Below, piece after piece: positions 38,783 through 50,610 of a DNA stretch of 64,000 bases. The stretch is from Acridotheres tristis (Eukaryota > Chordata > Aves > Passeriformes > Sturnidae): NCBI GenBank assembly GCA_037013685.1, contig CM072894.1:4776841-4840840 (forward strand), read 5' to 3'. The notes under the pieces are model-generated. The model saw only the letters and a program-made list of their open reading frames with translations. It had not been told where the DNA came from and ran no database searches. The position numbers were made by a program, and so were the translations under genes. Numbering within the stretch: the first letter of the stretch is position 1; each line of letters opens with the position of its first letter.

Positions 38783-38968
38783 TGTGACAACTAATTGCAC
38801 AGACTCAACAGCACTTGTCTGGCAGGCTCCTCTCCACAGAGCATCTGCCACATCACATCTCTCCCGCCAAGGTCAGGCAGACACGAGCTTCTCTCTGCTG
38901 CCATGGCATTCGGCAGGCGCGTCTCACAGCCCGTAGCTCAGTCCCATCTTATCTCTCTCTTCTGCACA
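38783..38968 (-). repeat. 5' LTR of the ERV
   Basis: The LTR runs on the minus strand from TGTGCAGAAGAG to GTTGTCACA, with TG at the start and CA at the end. At 186 bases it is short for an ERVK-type LTR. I see no clear TATA box or AATAAA signal in it, so part of U3/R may be missing or a TATA-less promoter was used. It is paired with the remnant at 36,911-36,963. Confidence 0.72.
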
Positions 38969-41900
38969 GGCCAAAGCTGGAAAACATTTACTTGAGTACT
39001 TGCAGTAGTGAATTCTCAGGAATGTTTCAGACTGGTTATGTATGAGTAACAGGGTCAGTGGGTATGTACAGTATTTCTCAAACATGGCAGGGAAAGCTCA
39101 TTTTTACAGCAAAGACAAAAGCCCTTGTTTCTCCTTCCAGGGTATGGAAAAGAAGTCTGTGCTGGGAAACTCTACAGTCAGGATGCTCCTGCTGCACTTG
39201 GGAGTTAGCAGGTTATGAAATGGAAACAGCTGCTGCTCAGACACACACAGGGCAAAAATGCCTACTCCACCCAGCAGCCAGGAATCTGCTTTGCTGGTCT
39301 TTGGCACCTAAGAGTACCCCAAAGAGCCACTGCCCCAGCAGTCCTTGGCACAGACTACAGGCACCCTAGGCCTTCACTGCCTATGGGGATATGACAGGCC
39401 CTGATCCATTTACTGGTGGATACAGATATAAAGCTAAATTTTGCCCAGAAAATTGCAACACAAGCCATTTTCAAGCCAAGAAAAGCTTCTCTGGTTCTAC
39501 TGTGGATCAAGACCGAAGCAAACAGGAGAACCTAAAACCAACACCAACACTGCACCTGTTATGGACACACCAGCAGCTCTCACCACTACTCCACAGCCCC
39601 ACCAAGCTCATTTGCACTGTTCATCCCACAGTTGTCTTACCCATGATCCCAAGCTCCTCGGAAAATAAGCAACATGCCATTACAAAACAAAATCCAGCAG
39701 AAGAATATCACATGTTCTTTTTCCACAGTTTCATCTATACTGCAGGTTTCATAGTTATGTGGAATTCTGCTCAGACCTATGTTTCAATACAAAATGAGTG
39801 GTTAAACTGAAAGGTAACAAACTTAAAGTGATAAATGCAGACAGACCTACATTGCAAGGGAAATTGCCCAGCACCAGTGCCAGTTGTGAAGGATTTTCGC
39901 GTTCAGCTACAAAGTAAATCCATCACAGAAAGGGAAATATTAACAAGTGACTAGAGATATAGTACCTTTATTCTTGAGGCACACTTACTTGCTTGTTCAT
40001 TTTGCTATCTGTATATTTTAATATCTTTTAAAATGCAAGTTTCTGCTAGAAATTATTTTCACAAGATTCAAAACATTCTTCAAACAGCTATTCATTTGCT
40101 TAATGACACAGATATGGGGCAGGGCTTATTTATTAATCTAGGAGGATTACACTTCAATCTAGATCAACCTTTGCCTGCAGGTAAGAGCAGTAGGGCAGAT
40201 AAATCCACCAGATTTTCCAACTGCAAAGGCATGAAAGGAACAGAAACCTAAAGAAAATGATGTCGTGCTTGAATGGGGAAAAGAGGTGAATATAAGGAGA
40301 TAGCCACTTCTTTTTTATCTGTTGTTGAACAGCTGCTGGAACAGGTAAATTCTATTCCTACTGACCTGTCAGCTCTGAACCTACCTCTAATAGCTGAAAC
40401 AAGTCACCATAGCTAGTTTTTCAAGTGAAAATACAGCACGTTTCTCTGATCTCTTTTTTTCCCTCTTTTAATGTGCCCACTGATGACTTTTTTACATGGA
40501 GGAAAGCTCATTTTTCACTTACTTTCCCTCTCTATTAGGCAAGCAAGCAAGAGGTACCAAAATACTGCTACAGAAAACACAAACACACAGTACAGGTAAA
40601 ATATTCATTCTCTCCCCGTCCCAGGATACAGACAAATCACTTATTCCACTGAACACTGGAATAAGCAGTGTCATTGAGACTGATCTTGCAATAACTTAAA
40701 ATGCAGAAGAAAATTCCATCCCCTTCAGAAAAAAAATTTACAGCTTTTACCAGTATATAAAACAAATTAGAAACAAAAATAACTCAAATCTTCCAAGTAA
40801 CTGAAACTTCAGTACTTAAATCCACATGAGTTTGGCACAGCAGTAATCACCTGGTGCCAACAAGAGAGGAATTTCATGGCTATGGCCCATAATGCCAAAT
40901 CTGCAATACAGTGTCTGTAAGGAAGTCTTTCTGACTTTGGTAGTAAACATGGCTTCATGTCCTGAAGTATGAAATACGTTCGTTTTGCTCAGTATTTTTT
41001 TCCAAGTATTTATTCCCTCCTCCTGCTTGTAATAGGTGGTAAAAGAATTCAGTCCTAAAATACTTAAGTTAAAGGGTAAACAAGTTACTTTAAGTACAGC
41101 TTGCACATTCACCCTGTTGCTCTGTTCCCATTACTGGAATAAAACAGAAAATTCATGACACCACCCAAAAAAAAGGAGTATCTACCTTAAAACAGCCAGT
41201 AGCATTTTTATCTGCTGGCTCAGAGAGGTACATGCTTTCCACCAATTAAATATTGTCATTGTCAGTACCTTTTAAAAAATAAATTAACTACAGTGAAGGA
41301 CTACTCTCTCATAAGTAGCAGTGTACAAATAGAATTCTGCTGAAAAACAAAAAGCAGAATCAAGTTCATAGAAAAAGATTTCAAAGCATCGAATAAGGCA
41401 TTGTTTCAGCAGATACTACTTACCTACTATAAGTGTCACAAATACAACCCTGAGATTATAGTACAGGGTTCAAAGACTACTGAGTCCAGGTGAATCAAAG
41501 GACAGAAGTCCCCATAAGTATAGCTGCTTAGTGCACATCAAGCACCACTGGCAGCACTTTCACAAGTCAGCACCCACCCAAAAGTCAGTTTCTGACCAGA
41601 CTCATGGAAAGGCCTGATTGGCTGTGCCGATGGAAACTGAATGTGTCTATTGGTAATTACAGGTAATGATGCAGGTCAGTGCTGGCATCCTGATACCAGC
41701 ATTACCATATAAATAAACACACATTCCAGCATCTGATGTATCAATATCATAAATATGGTAAAATGAGAAATGTTTCTAATTTCCAAGTGCCTGTAATTAT
41801 CAATTAAAGCTTTGCAACAAATTATTAATTCCGTTTATTGCTAAGTGATGATGCAAGTGTACAGCGGACCAAAACAAGTGAAGGAAAGAAAAAAAGCCTA

Positions 41901-42479
41901 AGTGAATTCAGCTTTTTTTGGTCAGAGAGGAGTAATAGAGATTATTCTAAGTGCATACAGTTGGATGTTTTTTTTCCTAAATGCATTCCACAAAAAACAT
42001 TCTCAACTATTCGTATTGAAAGGTACATTTACAAGAATCTTTAATACTGCATTCAAAATACTACTAATGTTTTATGCAACACCAGTAGCACACCATTAAA
42101 AATTATCTAAACTAAAAGACTGTAAGTATTATCTATAAATCACTTGCGCTATTTTTGGCAAACTGTGGAGTATAAAACTATATATTATAATTTGCAATTA
42201 TACAAAATACCTTTTTTTAAAAGTTTAAACATAAATTTATTATATGCTGTAGCAGACAGCACTGGGTAATAAATGCTTAGATTCAATATTCTGCTGAGTT
42301 TTATTCAGAAGCACAACCAGCTCTCTACAGCCTGAAAAGCTTACCTTTGCAGAACAACATGGAATGAAAGCTTATTTACCACACTCTATCCTTTGCTGTT
42401 CAGAATGAATCAGGTTATTAAGCATTCCACGCACACACACAGGGGTTTGTTTGCTTTTCCTTTTTTTTTTTTTTAATTA
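38969..42479. other. Noncoding stretch, no recognised gene
   Basis: No gene or interspersed repeat is recognised. The right half is AT-rich, and 41,600-41,860 is dense in TAAT/ATTA cores (see findings). The open frames at 39,058-39,369 and 39,391-39,810 have no recognisable domains. A splice-like pair at about 40,525-40,566 on the minus strand was not promoted. Confidence 0.55.
42461..42474. repeat. Poly(T) run
   Basis: A run of 14 T lies at the left edge of the LTR cluster. It may mark an A-rich end on the minus strand or be simple slippage. Confidence 0.75.
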
Positions 42480-43502
42480 CTCATGTTGAAGGTTCAGATT
42501 TTTTTTTCTTTCACTCGGAGACTTTTGTCCTATTTGTTGCCTAAGAGATGACAACGATTAGTACTTAAGAGGCAAAAAAAGTGGCCAAGCTGGGGGAAAG
42601 GGTGCAGCTGGCTACTCCTACCTGGGTTTTTTTCTCTTAGGAAGGGCAAAGATACCATGAGATCGTGGGTGAAGGGATGAGGGGCTGGGCTCAGCTCCTC
42701 GCTCGCTTTTGGATCGGGGGGAATCGTCAAGTTGCTGCTACCATGGGGAGAATTCATTGCTGCCATGGACTCTAGCCACCATACTGCTTCTTCTTTACTG
42801 TGCGTGAGCCTTTGCTCGTAAGAGCAGGTGGGAAATGGCATTTTAGTTACACCTGATGGCACTGCAAAGGCCTCTCACCATCTACTCGGGTGCCTCAAGG
42901 GAAAACCTGGGACCCTGAGCCGCTCCCCACTCTGAGGGAGCCTCTCATGGCTGCTTGCAGAACCCAGCCCCACTGTCTTCTGCCATGGCTTTGGGTTTTT
43001 CACTACATTTTACCCCAATATCTGTGTCTGCTCAACCTCCCACAGTTCCTGCTAGGGCTGTGGAGTTTCTGCTGTGCTTTGTTTTCCACTCCAGGGCGTG
43101 CTGCTCCAAGGTTCTGCCACAGCTCCTATCACATCCTGAGGGGCAGCGGGACCGATTGCCCCTGCGGGCTGGTAAAGGAAACCCCTCTTCCCCCTCTGCC
43201 GCTGGTTTGCTCCAAGTGAGGTGCCCGCGCCACAGCGCCCCCTGCAGGCCTGGAGGAATGACCGGCACTGTCCTGCCCGGCCGGGAGCCCCCAGCGCCCC
43301 TGCTGGCCGTGACCAGAACTGCAGCAAGGGGAAAGGGCCTGTGGCGAGAGAGGCTGGCAGTGGGTTTGTGCTTCTGTTTGGTGTTCCTGCTGCTGGTGCT
43401 GTTTGTTTGCCTCGTTACACACGTATATATTAGTAAAGAACTGTTATTCCTTTTCCCTTTTGCCTTAACTTCAGAGTTGTAATGATTTGGAGGGAAAGGG
43501 GT
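42480..43502 (-). mobile_element. ERV LTR family A, inner and 3' part (boundary uncertain)
   Basis: The right part (43,363-43,502) is homologous to 43,992-44,135: both carry 'ggtttgtgcttctgtttggtg', 'tatatattagtaaagaactgttattccttttccc' (quoted by its core AGTAAAGAACTGTTATTCC) and 'atttggagggaa'. Leftward it continues into GC-rich sequence (43,100-43,360) and then 'ggcaacaaataggacaaaag' on the minus strand (about 42,520-42,540), which I associate with the 3' part of passerine ERV LTRs. I infer one minus-strand LTR, but its 3' end is not pinned down. The 175-codon open frame at 42,955-43,482 is a by-product of this GC-rich repeat. Confidence 0.5.
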
Positions 43503-43991
43503 TGCAGTAACTACGTTGAGATGGACTGGACTGACACCATCATCAGTCCTTTATTAAAAACTTTTCATGCCTTCTTTCAGTGGACTTCTTTCAGGCAACT
43601 CTGACTCCTTTCCTCACAGGCAGCTCCGCAGAGCACTGACTCCTTCTCTCCTCTCTGCAAATTTCCTTCTTCCTTCTGCATGACTGGCTAAACCCAACCT
43701 GCCCCTTTCCCGGCTGCCTAACCCTCAAACAACATCTTCTTACCTTATCTATCCCTTGCACAGCCACATGTCCCTTCCTCCTCACAGCACAGCCAGCAGA
43801 CTCCATTCCAAACTGCAGCACACTTTGGATCTCCAACTCCACTTTACTCTTGACCAGCTACCCCACTCTTTTATAAAACACCCATCCTCATTGGACAGGC
43901 AAGGCTGTCTCCACCTCTCAGCAATCAGTACAGCTGTAATTCATTGAGGAAAATTTCCTTCTGCACTATCCTTACAAACTAGCTTCCCACA
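43503..43991 (-). mobile_element. Solo LTR (family B) between two family-A segments
   Basis: On the minus strand this 489-base unit starts TGTGGGAAGC and ends TTACTGCA, giving TG...CA ends. It has LTR signals in order: a CCAAT box (43,890-43,894), a TATA box TATAAAAG (43,868-43,875) and an AATAAA polyadenylation signal (43,550-43,555) about 310 bases after TATA and 50 before the end. No primer site or coding sequence follows, so it is a solo LTR. It interrupts family A. The flanks share only GGT, so a target duplication is not convincing. Confidence 0.62.
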
Positions 43992-44199
43992 GGTTTGTGC
44001 TTCTGTTTGGTGTTGCTGCTGTTTGCCCTGTTATACATGTATATATTAGTAAAGAACTGTTATTCCTTTTCCCACATCTTTGCCTGAAAGCCTCTTCAAT
44101 TTCAAAGTTGTAATAATTTGGAGGGAAGGGGGTCACACTTCCTGCTCCAAGGGATGTTTCAGCCTTCCTTGGGAGACACCTGTCTTTCAAACCAAGAAA
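43992..44199 (-). mobile_element. ERV LTR family A, 5' part
   Basis: The minus strand begins at 44,199 with the family-A start (TCTTGGTTTGAAAGACAGGTGTCT), matching the plus-strand copy at 11,359. The first base pair of the usual TG is changed to TT. It runs down to 43,992, where family B begins. Its inner 145 bases repeat those at 43,363-43,502 with several indels and substitutions, so the two segments do not simply rejoin across the insertion. Confidence 0.65.
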
Positions 44200-46370
44200 A
44201 CTCTCTCACAAATTTGCCGACTTTCCCTTTACTACTTCAAGGAATATATTTTATCTCCCCCCAAAAAAGAACACACAGCTTCCTTCGGCCTGATTTATAT
44301 GTTTCTTTATCATTTTCCTGGAAGAGATTTTCTTTATAGAACATCAAATCAATAATGCTGCAAAAGATAGAGGATGGACACGTCCTTCCAGACACAAGCC
44401 TCGGTCTGCTCTGGACTCCTGGCAACACAGACACTGTCTCCAGGTATGTTCTGAGCATGCTGTAAGGAGCCCTTGGCCCAAACACTGCCCTAAGTGAATC
44501 AGTGCAAATCAAGTATAAATCTGGAGGAGCTGACACTCTTACTTCAGAAATATCCCTTCTATTCTTGTGGCTACCTCCCTGCAGTATGTATTTTGTAATA
44601 CAGGTAGCACGGGAGCTCTGAAGGAAGATACAGTATTGAAGCAGCTTAGGACAATCACATCTGCCTTCATCTCTGATGCCCTCCCACCCCAAGCTACAGG
44701 TTGACAAGAAGAATGGGATATGAATGACAAACCATCCAGACCACTCCTTGAGCAAGGTCTGTTCTCCTTTGCAAATCATCCAGCTCCACCCCTGCGTGTC
44801 TCCTTGCTGAGCGCCTGGTTTGGTTTTTTTTTAGCCTCCTTGAAAAATCGTCTAATTGCTGATGGAAAAAAAAAGCTAGTATTAGTTTCAGCATACTCAA
44901 GGCAGAAGAATGCCTACACACATGACTAGAGCCTTGCTGCAAACAGGCAGGGCAGCCTGCCTGCCCGGCACACCCTGTAACCCAGCCTGCAAGAGGAGCA
45001 GCCCAACACCTGAGAGTACACCAGGCACCAGTAGCCAGGGATGTGTCAGCAGGAGTCTTCTGTCAGCAGAAACCTACACATGAGCATACAGCTGCTGGTC
45101 ATCAAGCCAGTCACAGTACTTCAAACAAAAGGAGAAGCTTTGCTGTCTGAGCAGTACCACGTGGTCAGAAGAGGAAGGGATGCCTAGGCACACCTGAGAC
45201 ACCACACCGAAGCAGCTGCAAAAATCGGGCAGGGGCATCAAACGATTCTTTGTTCAACAATCAGCCAGGGGACAGTAAAAGCATGTTAACATTAGCAAGT
45301 GTTAGCAGTAGGCTCTGGCACAGCCTATGGGTCTGCTCCAAGTCCCTATGAAGGGATCAGATCTATCTGTTCAGACCTGGTGGTTACAGAGGGGTTGCTG
45401 TGGAAAACAGAGTAACGTGGCATGAGAAGATCTGGTTAGCTAAAACAAGCTGACCGGATTTCCAGCTAACCAGAATTGAAATCCATGCTTGAACCCTCCT
45501 TAAAGCCAAAGGGTTTTGAACACACAATTTCAGCCCATTCCACAGCAGACAAAGAAAAACTGCTTTCCCCACAGTCTCTCTGAGACTCTGAGCCTTCCCA
45601 GAGAAAAGTGTCCTTGCACTTAATGTCTGCCACCTTGCAATTGCACTTGCTGCACAAGCTATTCAGATACCTTCTACACAAAGTGAGGAGAACAAAAAGA
45701 GACAGCCTGGACAACACCGTGGTTGAGACACATAGGAAAGGAGGCCAATCCATCTTTGCTCACAGCCAGCAGACACAGGATTCTGGCCCAGCAGTGAAGC
45801 ACACAGCCCACTTTAGAATGTCTACATAATTTTCTACTGTTCATCTCTGGATCAAATTTGGACCAATGCAGGAGCTTTCAAAAGCACATCCCAAACCATG
45901 TTCAGAACCTTCATAATATGTTTTCATTTTGAGACATTTCCTAGCTTTGTTCATCCAAGATCAGAACCTCAGGAAAAGTGGCAAGTTTTGTATAGCCAAG
46001 CAGTTTTTCTAAGAGATAATCTATGTTCCTAAAGATAGAACTGACAGTTCCTAGTTCTAAACCAGAAACCAGCCCCTATCATTCTCTCCGGAAAACAAAG
46101 TGAAAACATAGGGTTAATTGAATCAATAAGTCCTACAATTAAATGCTCCCAACTTAGATGCCATGATTTGGCCACTGGGTTTGGTTTGTTTGGGGGGGGG
46201 GTTGTGTTGTTTAACCAGAGGTTGCATATACTTTAAATACAGCTAGTTTTGCAAACAGCTATTGAAATGTAGTCTAAAACTCTCTCAGGGAATAAAATGA
46301 CAAGTTTCACAGAGAGAAGAGTAACCTTTCATAGACTCAACTCACTGGAAACTACTGCACTCTAACTGTC

Positions 46371-46398
46371 TTAGAGCTACTAGAAGTAGTAGCTCTAA
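46371..46398. repeat. Perfect 12-bp inverted repeat with 4-base loop
   Basis: TTAGAGCTACTA, loop GAAG, then TAGTAGCTCTAA: twelve perfectly paired bases. It is too short for a microRNA precursor and stands alone. Confidence 0.85.
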
Positions 46399-47851
46399 AA
46401 GAAAGAAAATCTAAAAGAAAAGAAATCTTCCTACTTCTTGCTGGGGGCTTGACACAAGACAAGAAATAGTCCTCAGTTTCTCATACCCATGAGTGCCAAG
46501 TCTAAATGAAGGGGCAAAATTTGCTAGAGGACCTTAGTCCTACCTACAAATCCATAACTTAAGAATTGTCAGGTGTAAGCTGATTATTTTCCTGATGGCA
46601 AAAAGTACCCCGGATTTTCAATAACCAGAAGGCAGAGCTGCAAATGGCATTATTATCTCGTTCCAGATGGTGCAAGCCAGGTACAGATTCAATGAACACA
46701 TCACAGTATTCTGATTTTCACCACTTAACACTGCTGGTTGTAGTAAGTCCATTGTCTCCCTTATACTATATGAAACACACATATATTTTATCTGGAAGCA
46801 TCATGTGCTAAAATAAATAAATGTTTCTGTGGTGTAATAAATAGTCTCATTACATCACAGAGAGTTAGAAAAATGGGTACTTTAAAAACACTGAAACAGC
46901 ATATCATAACACTGGTCAAGCCTATCAACCAGCATTAACCTGTCTCACAGACTGCAGAAAACAAAGAGAATTGACCAAGCCACAACTTTTCACCGTAATT
47001 CCTTTCAAACTGGCACCCTAACAGAGACACACGGCACTGAATACAAACACTAACACTCTGAAGCTGATGTGTGTTATCCCTTTCCACCACCTCCCCAATC
47101 AAGACAAAAGAACAAAGATCAGTTTCATCTGCGAGACTGCTGTAGGGAAAAACAGCAGTGAGTGTAAAACCGTAAGGATTAGCTCATCTTTTCTCCTTAA
47201 TACAACAGCAAACAATTAGTGTTAAAGTAAAATGGGTCAATCAAGACCTCAAATCCTCTTAACAGCTAGTACAGTAACCCATGTGGCCACAACAATCCAA
47301 ATTAACCCCATGGATATATCAGTTCTTTCCTCCGATGCCTAGAAAGCAATTACAAATGTCACACTGAACGTCCATCTAAAACACCCTTGTATAGTTCAGT
47401 AGCAAAACCTGTTACTAAACCTTCCCATGAAATAAAAGCTTTTTCCTTTACTGAGGCAGGCAGCTTAAACCATCTGTGTTTGCCAGCACCAATCCTCTAA
47501 ATCAGCTCCACCCCATGGAAATAAGTCTCATGCTGTTTTTTCTTATTAACTGAGATGCAGCACAGAAGTGTTGCTAATAAGCACACCTGTACATGAAGCA
47601 GAAGGATGGAAGCAAAAGAACGAACCCTAAATATGTCAAGACCCACCCATACTCTGCCTTAGCGTGTGCACCTGTGTGTTTGGGAAGAGATAAGCCATGT
47701 AATGATGTCAGAGAACACCGCATATTTCCAAGCTTTCTCTGGAAGTACTTGCTATCTCTAAATATCATCAAAGGGTTTACAACACTGAGCCCACATACCA
47801 TGAATTTATCCTCTTTCTCTTTTTAGAAAAAAATTGCCTTTTCTGTAAAAA

Positions 47852-47872
47852 CATGCTTAATTTTTAAGCATG
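47852..47872. repeat. Perfect 9-bp inverted repeat, AT-rich
   Basis: CATGCTTAA, loop TTT, TTAAGCATG. Related words (ttttaagca, attaagcatg) recur to about 47,905. The wording resembles the 'taagcacatgcttaa' block of old amniote repeats, so it may be a repeat relic. Confidence 0.75.
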
Positions 47873-48065
47873 CTTACAGCTGATTTTTAAGCACAATTAA
47901 GCATGTGTTGGAACTGAATAAATATGGACGGAACAAAACAAGCAACCTTGAGTCTTATGGAACAATTTTACCTATCAGCATATGCATGCTTTTATTTCTT
48001 CATAAGTGCACACATGGACTTAAAGACAGCACAAAACCCAAAATATCCAGATCATCAGATAACTC

Positions 48066-48330
48066 AGTTTAGAAAGGACCTTGGGAAGTCACCTAGTCTT
48101 AGGACCCCTATCACACCTTTCCAAAATTCTGGTGATTATTTGTGTGCATGCTAAGCGCAACACTCCCTAATCCCTTCCTAGTCAAGGTTTCAGTTCAACT
48201 TCAAGTGTCCTGCAGCCAGAAATGCCTCTTCCGAAACCCAAATAAAGACAAGGGGTGGATTTTTTTTAATTTGACTGTGAGCCAGAAGTTTTACCAGATC
48301 AGTTCTCAGCATAGGCACTGCCTGCACTGT
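48066..48330 (-). mobile_element. Possible CR1-like fragment (antisense)
   Basis: The plus-strand phrase 'agaaaggaccttgggaagtc' followed by 'acctagtct' resembles the reverse complement of a CR1 3' region ('ggaagggacctt...gtcatctagtcc'). The rest to about 48,330 is only loosely similar. I give this low confidence. Confidence 0.38.
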
Positions 48331-49365
48331 AGGCAAAAGATCTGTAAGAACTCTGGCTTTAGGAGCCAGCAGAGCTTCTATTTTCCTTTCTTAAGCTGAT
48401 TATCATTTGTCCACCATGGCAGACCAGATTTCAGATCTTTCATATGCTGCAGATGTGTTACAAGCTCTGCCAGTGCTTCTGTAGAGACATTAGTAATCAA
48501 AAGGTGACTTTCAGAAAGCCATCATCATAAAGTCCTCACAACCTAAATTTTTTTTGACTTCTTCTTCCAACCCCATTAAGAAAACAAATCTGTCTCCAAC
48601 ACATGTGCACGACATGCCACATTGGGAGGTGAAACTGAAACAGCCCAGCAGAATCTGCAGTGGGCTTCACCCCTGTTTCTGTGGTTAGATATTTCTAGCA
48701 ACTTCTACAGACAGTTAAGTGAGCACCGTGCCAGAGCCAGAGGGGCCAGAGCCCACTGTCAGCACACATAGCAAATGTTTCCTCTGTGAATTTAGGTATA
48801 TGATTTAGGAAAGGGTAACTTGTACAGAAAGGAGCATGACATAGACTAAAGGGAAAGGTATGCTTCTAGAAAAAACATCTAGCAACAAGGGAATTCTTAA
48901 CCCACAGACTGCAGCAATTCATTTAGGGACTATTGTGATCAGATCGCTCCTGCCTAGGCACAGTGCCTCAGGGGTCATTAAATTACAACTATTTCTTTAT
49001 TACCCAAACATATTAAAGTACACAACTAAGTGGGTATGATATAACATACCATAACAATTACATCAGACCTCTAAATCAAGGCTGCAAATGCTGCTTTATG
49101 TAACAAACTGCATTATAAGCATAATGACCTACCCTCCAGTGTGCTAAAACCCTCCACAGAAGAACAGCAACTTTTAATTCTCAGGATGACAGCTCTTTGG
49201 CTTCTCTCAAACACCCACAGGAAACGTGCAATATGGGTGTAACAAACTGAAAAGCTCTATTAACAAAATCCTGTCCCTTGATAAGATAGGGAGAGATAGA
49301 GTTTATGGCACTGTGCTCCACTGCTGAGATCACCCCTCTTCCTAGAGCCCTGTGCCAGGGCTCAC

Positions 49366-49440
49366 CTTCGTGTTTCATTACCATGCAGAACGGCTTCACT
49401 AAGCCATTGGGGTTATTTTCAGTGAGTTCCTTTAGCTCAC
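49366..49440 (-). other. Best candidate coding exon of the leftward gene
   Basis: On the minus strand the tract GGTTTCCTGTTGATTTACAG is a strong acceptor. After 75 bases comes GAAG/GTGAGC, a strong donor. One frame is open throughout, taking one base from an upstream exon and passing one on: ELKELTENNPNGLVKPFC then MVMKHE. Orientation and position suit exon 2 behind the CpG-island first exon ending at 51,295, leaving an intron of about 1.85 kb. I do not recognise the protein. Only one exon of evidence exists, and the upstream exon has no ATG in its last 240 bases, so the start codon is unresolved (an internal ATG in MVMKHE is possible). Confidence 0.33.
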
Positions 49441-50610
49441 CTGTAAATCAACAGGAAACCGGTACCACACGAGGTGCTGCCCACTGCTGACTGAACCATC
49501 AGCGTCTTGCAAATGAAACAGACAGGAATTCGGTAGTTCCCAGTCCTAGGTGCTACATGGGTGAGTTTGGGCTGTGTTATACATTTATCATGCTTTCAGA
49601 ACATCAGCTGGATTAATGAACAACCACCAGAAACTGAACTGGGCTGCCTTTACGCTAACTGAAGAGAGTCTGTAGCACGCTCAGGGAAAGTGCCCAGTCT
49701 TTCGGTGTTCATTAATCACTTTTTCACGATCTATGACGTAATGCAGGGGCAACTTCACCATGTCGTGCCCTCTCAGCACATTCTCTTCCCAGGCAAGGGC
49801 TGAGATGCTGTCATTACACCAGCCAGCCAGGGGTGAAGCAAAAGAAGCTATAGAAAATAAATACATTCTGCAGCTGAGCCTCTTCTTGGGTCAATCAGCT
49901 ATGAGACTGGTAGTCTAGATATCCCTGCTAGTCCAAACCAGCATAGGTGAAAAGAAACAGGTTCTTTCAGGGAGAGAAAAACAAAGGTTTATGGAGAAAA
50001 TAGGAAGAAACAGAACCAAAAGAATATGTGATTCAATCTCACATGGAAGAACCCTTCTGAAAACAAAAGGGACAGGTTTTCTGAACAATAAGCAGCACAA
50101 ATGCTGGACAGCAAGCGATTTTTCGAGGAAGGATGGAGTATGATTTATTGACATGACCACAGAGACATGACAAATTATGAAAATTGATGCTAGAGACCTA
50201 GAATAAGTAAGACTTACAACATATGTGTGCAATACACCCCATTCTACTGCATGACTCTACGTTAATGCTCAGTTACAAGTGAAAACCCACAAGTCTGTTT
50301 CTCAGGAAGAATCGTGAAATGTACCAAAAACACAAGAGAATATTTTTATTCGGAGGAAACTGAAAGTTCCTGCTTAACCGAGGGAAATTAACCATGTCAG
50401 TATCTTCCCTGCAGAGAGCAATTCTCCCGGCATGCGGCACACCCCCTTCTTTCCCGAAGGTGTTCCGCAAAGCACATTTTATCCGAGGGGCAGGTCGGGG
50501 TGTCTGGGATGGCTATCGGATGAGCACAGGGCAGGTGAAGGCGAGTTTTATCGGTGGGTTTGTCTGGAGGGTCGGTGCAGCACCGCGGCAGCGCAGCACA
50601 CGCCTACGGC

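Larger units (their letters stand above)
36911..38968 (-). mobile_element. Internally deleted endogenous retrovirus (ERVK/beta-like), minus strand
   Basis: The parts of a provirus occur in retroviral order on the minus strand: 5' LTR (38,968 to 38,783), primer binding site, gag start, integrase, env transmembrane piece, polypurine tract and a remnant 3' LTR (36,963 to 36,911). Missing are most of gag capsid and nucleocapsid, protease, reverse transcriptase, RNase H and the env surface region. Both LTRs start TGT and share AGAGAGAGATAAGAT and GAGCTAyrGGCTGTGAG, which shows they belong to one element. A lysine-type primer site and the gag and integrase resemblance suggest a class II (beta-like, ERVK) element. 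The flanks, 'actttaa' on the left and 'ggccaa' on the right, show no target duplication, so at least one edge is eroded. It is defective in every gene. Confidence 0.82.
44200..48065. other. Noncoding stretch, no recognised gene
   Basis: No protein family is recognised. The longest open frame (44,237-44,779 minus, 180 codons) has no domain, no flanking exon signals and Cys-rich, low-information content. A perfect hairpin at 46,371-46,398, a G10 run at 46,192-46,201 and a palindromic AT-rich hairpin at 47,852-47,872 are listed separately. Confidence 0.55.

Noticed and set aside
42955..43482. 175-codon plus-strand ORF with a hydrophobic C-terminal end
   Set aside because: It lies in the antisense of a GC-rich ERV LTR; the hydrophobic stretch translates LTR sequence.
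44237..44779. 180-codon minus-strand ORF
   Set aside because: No domain, no splice or promoter support, and no recognised homology.
48283..48345. Splice-like pair on the minus strand around 48.3 kb
   Set aside because: Falls beside a possible CR1-like fragment, and the open frame is short.
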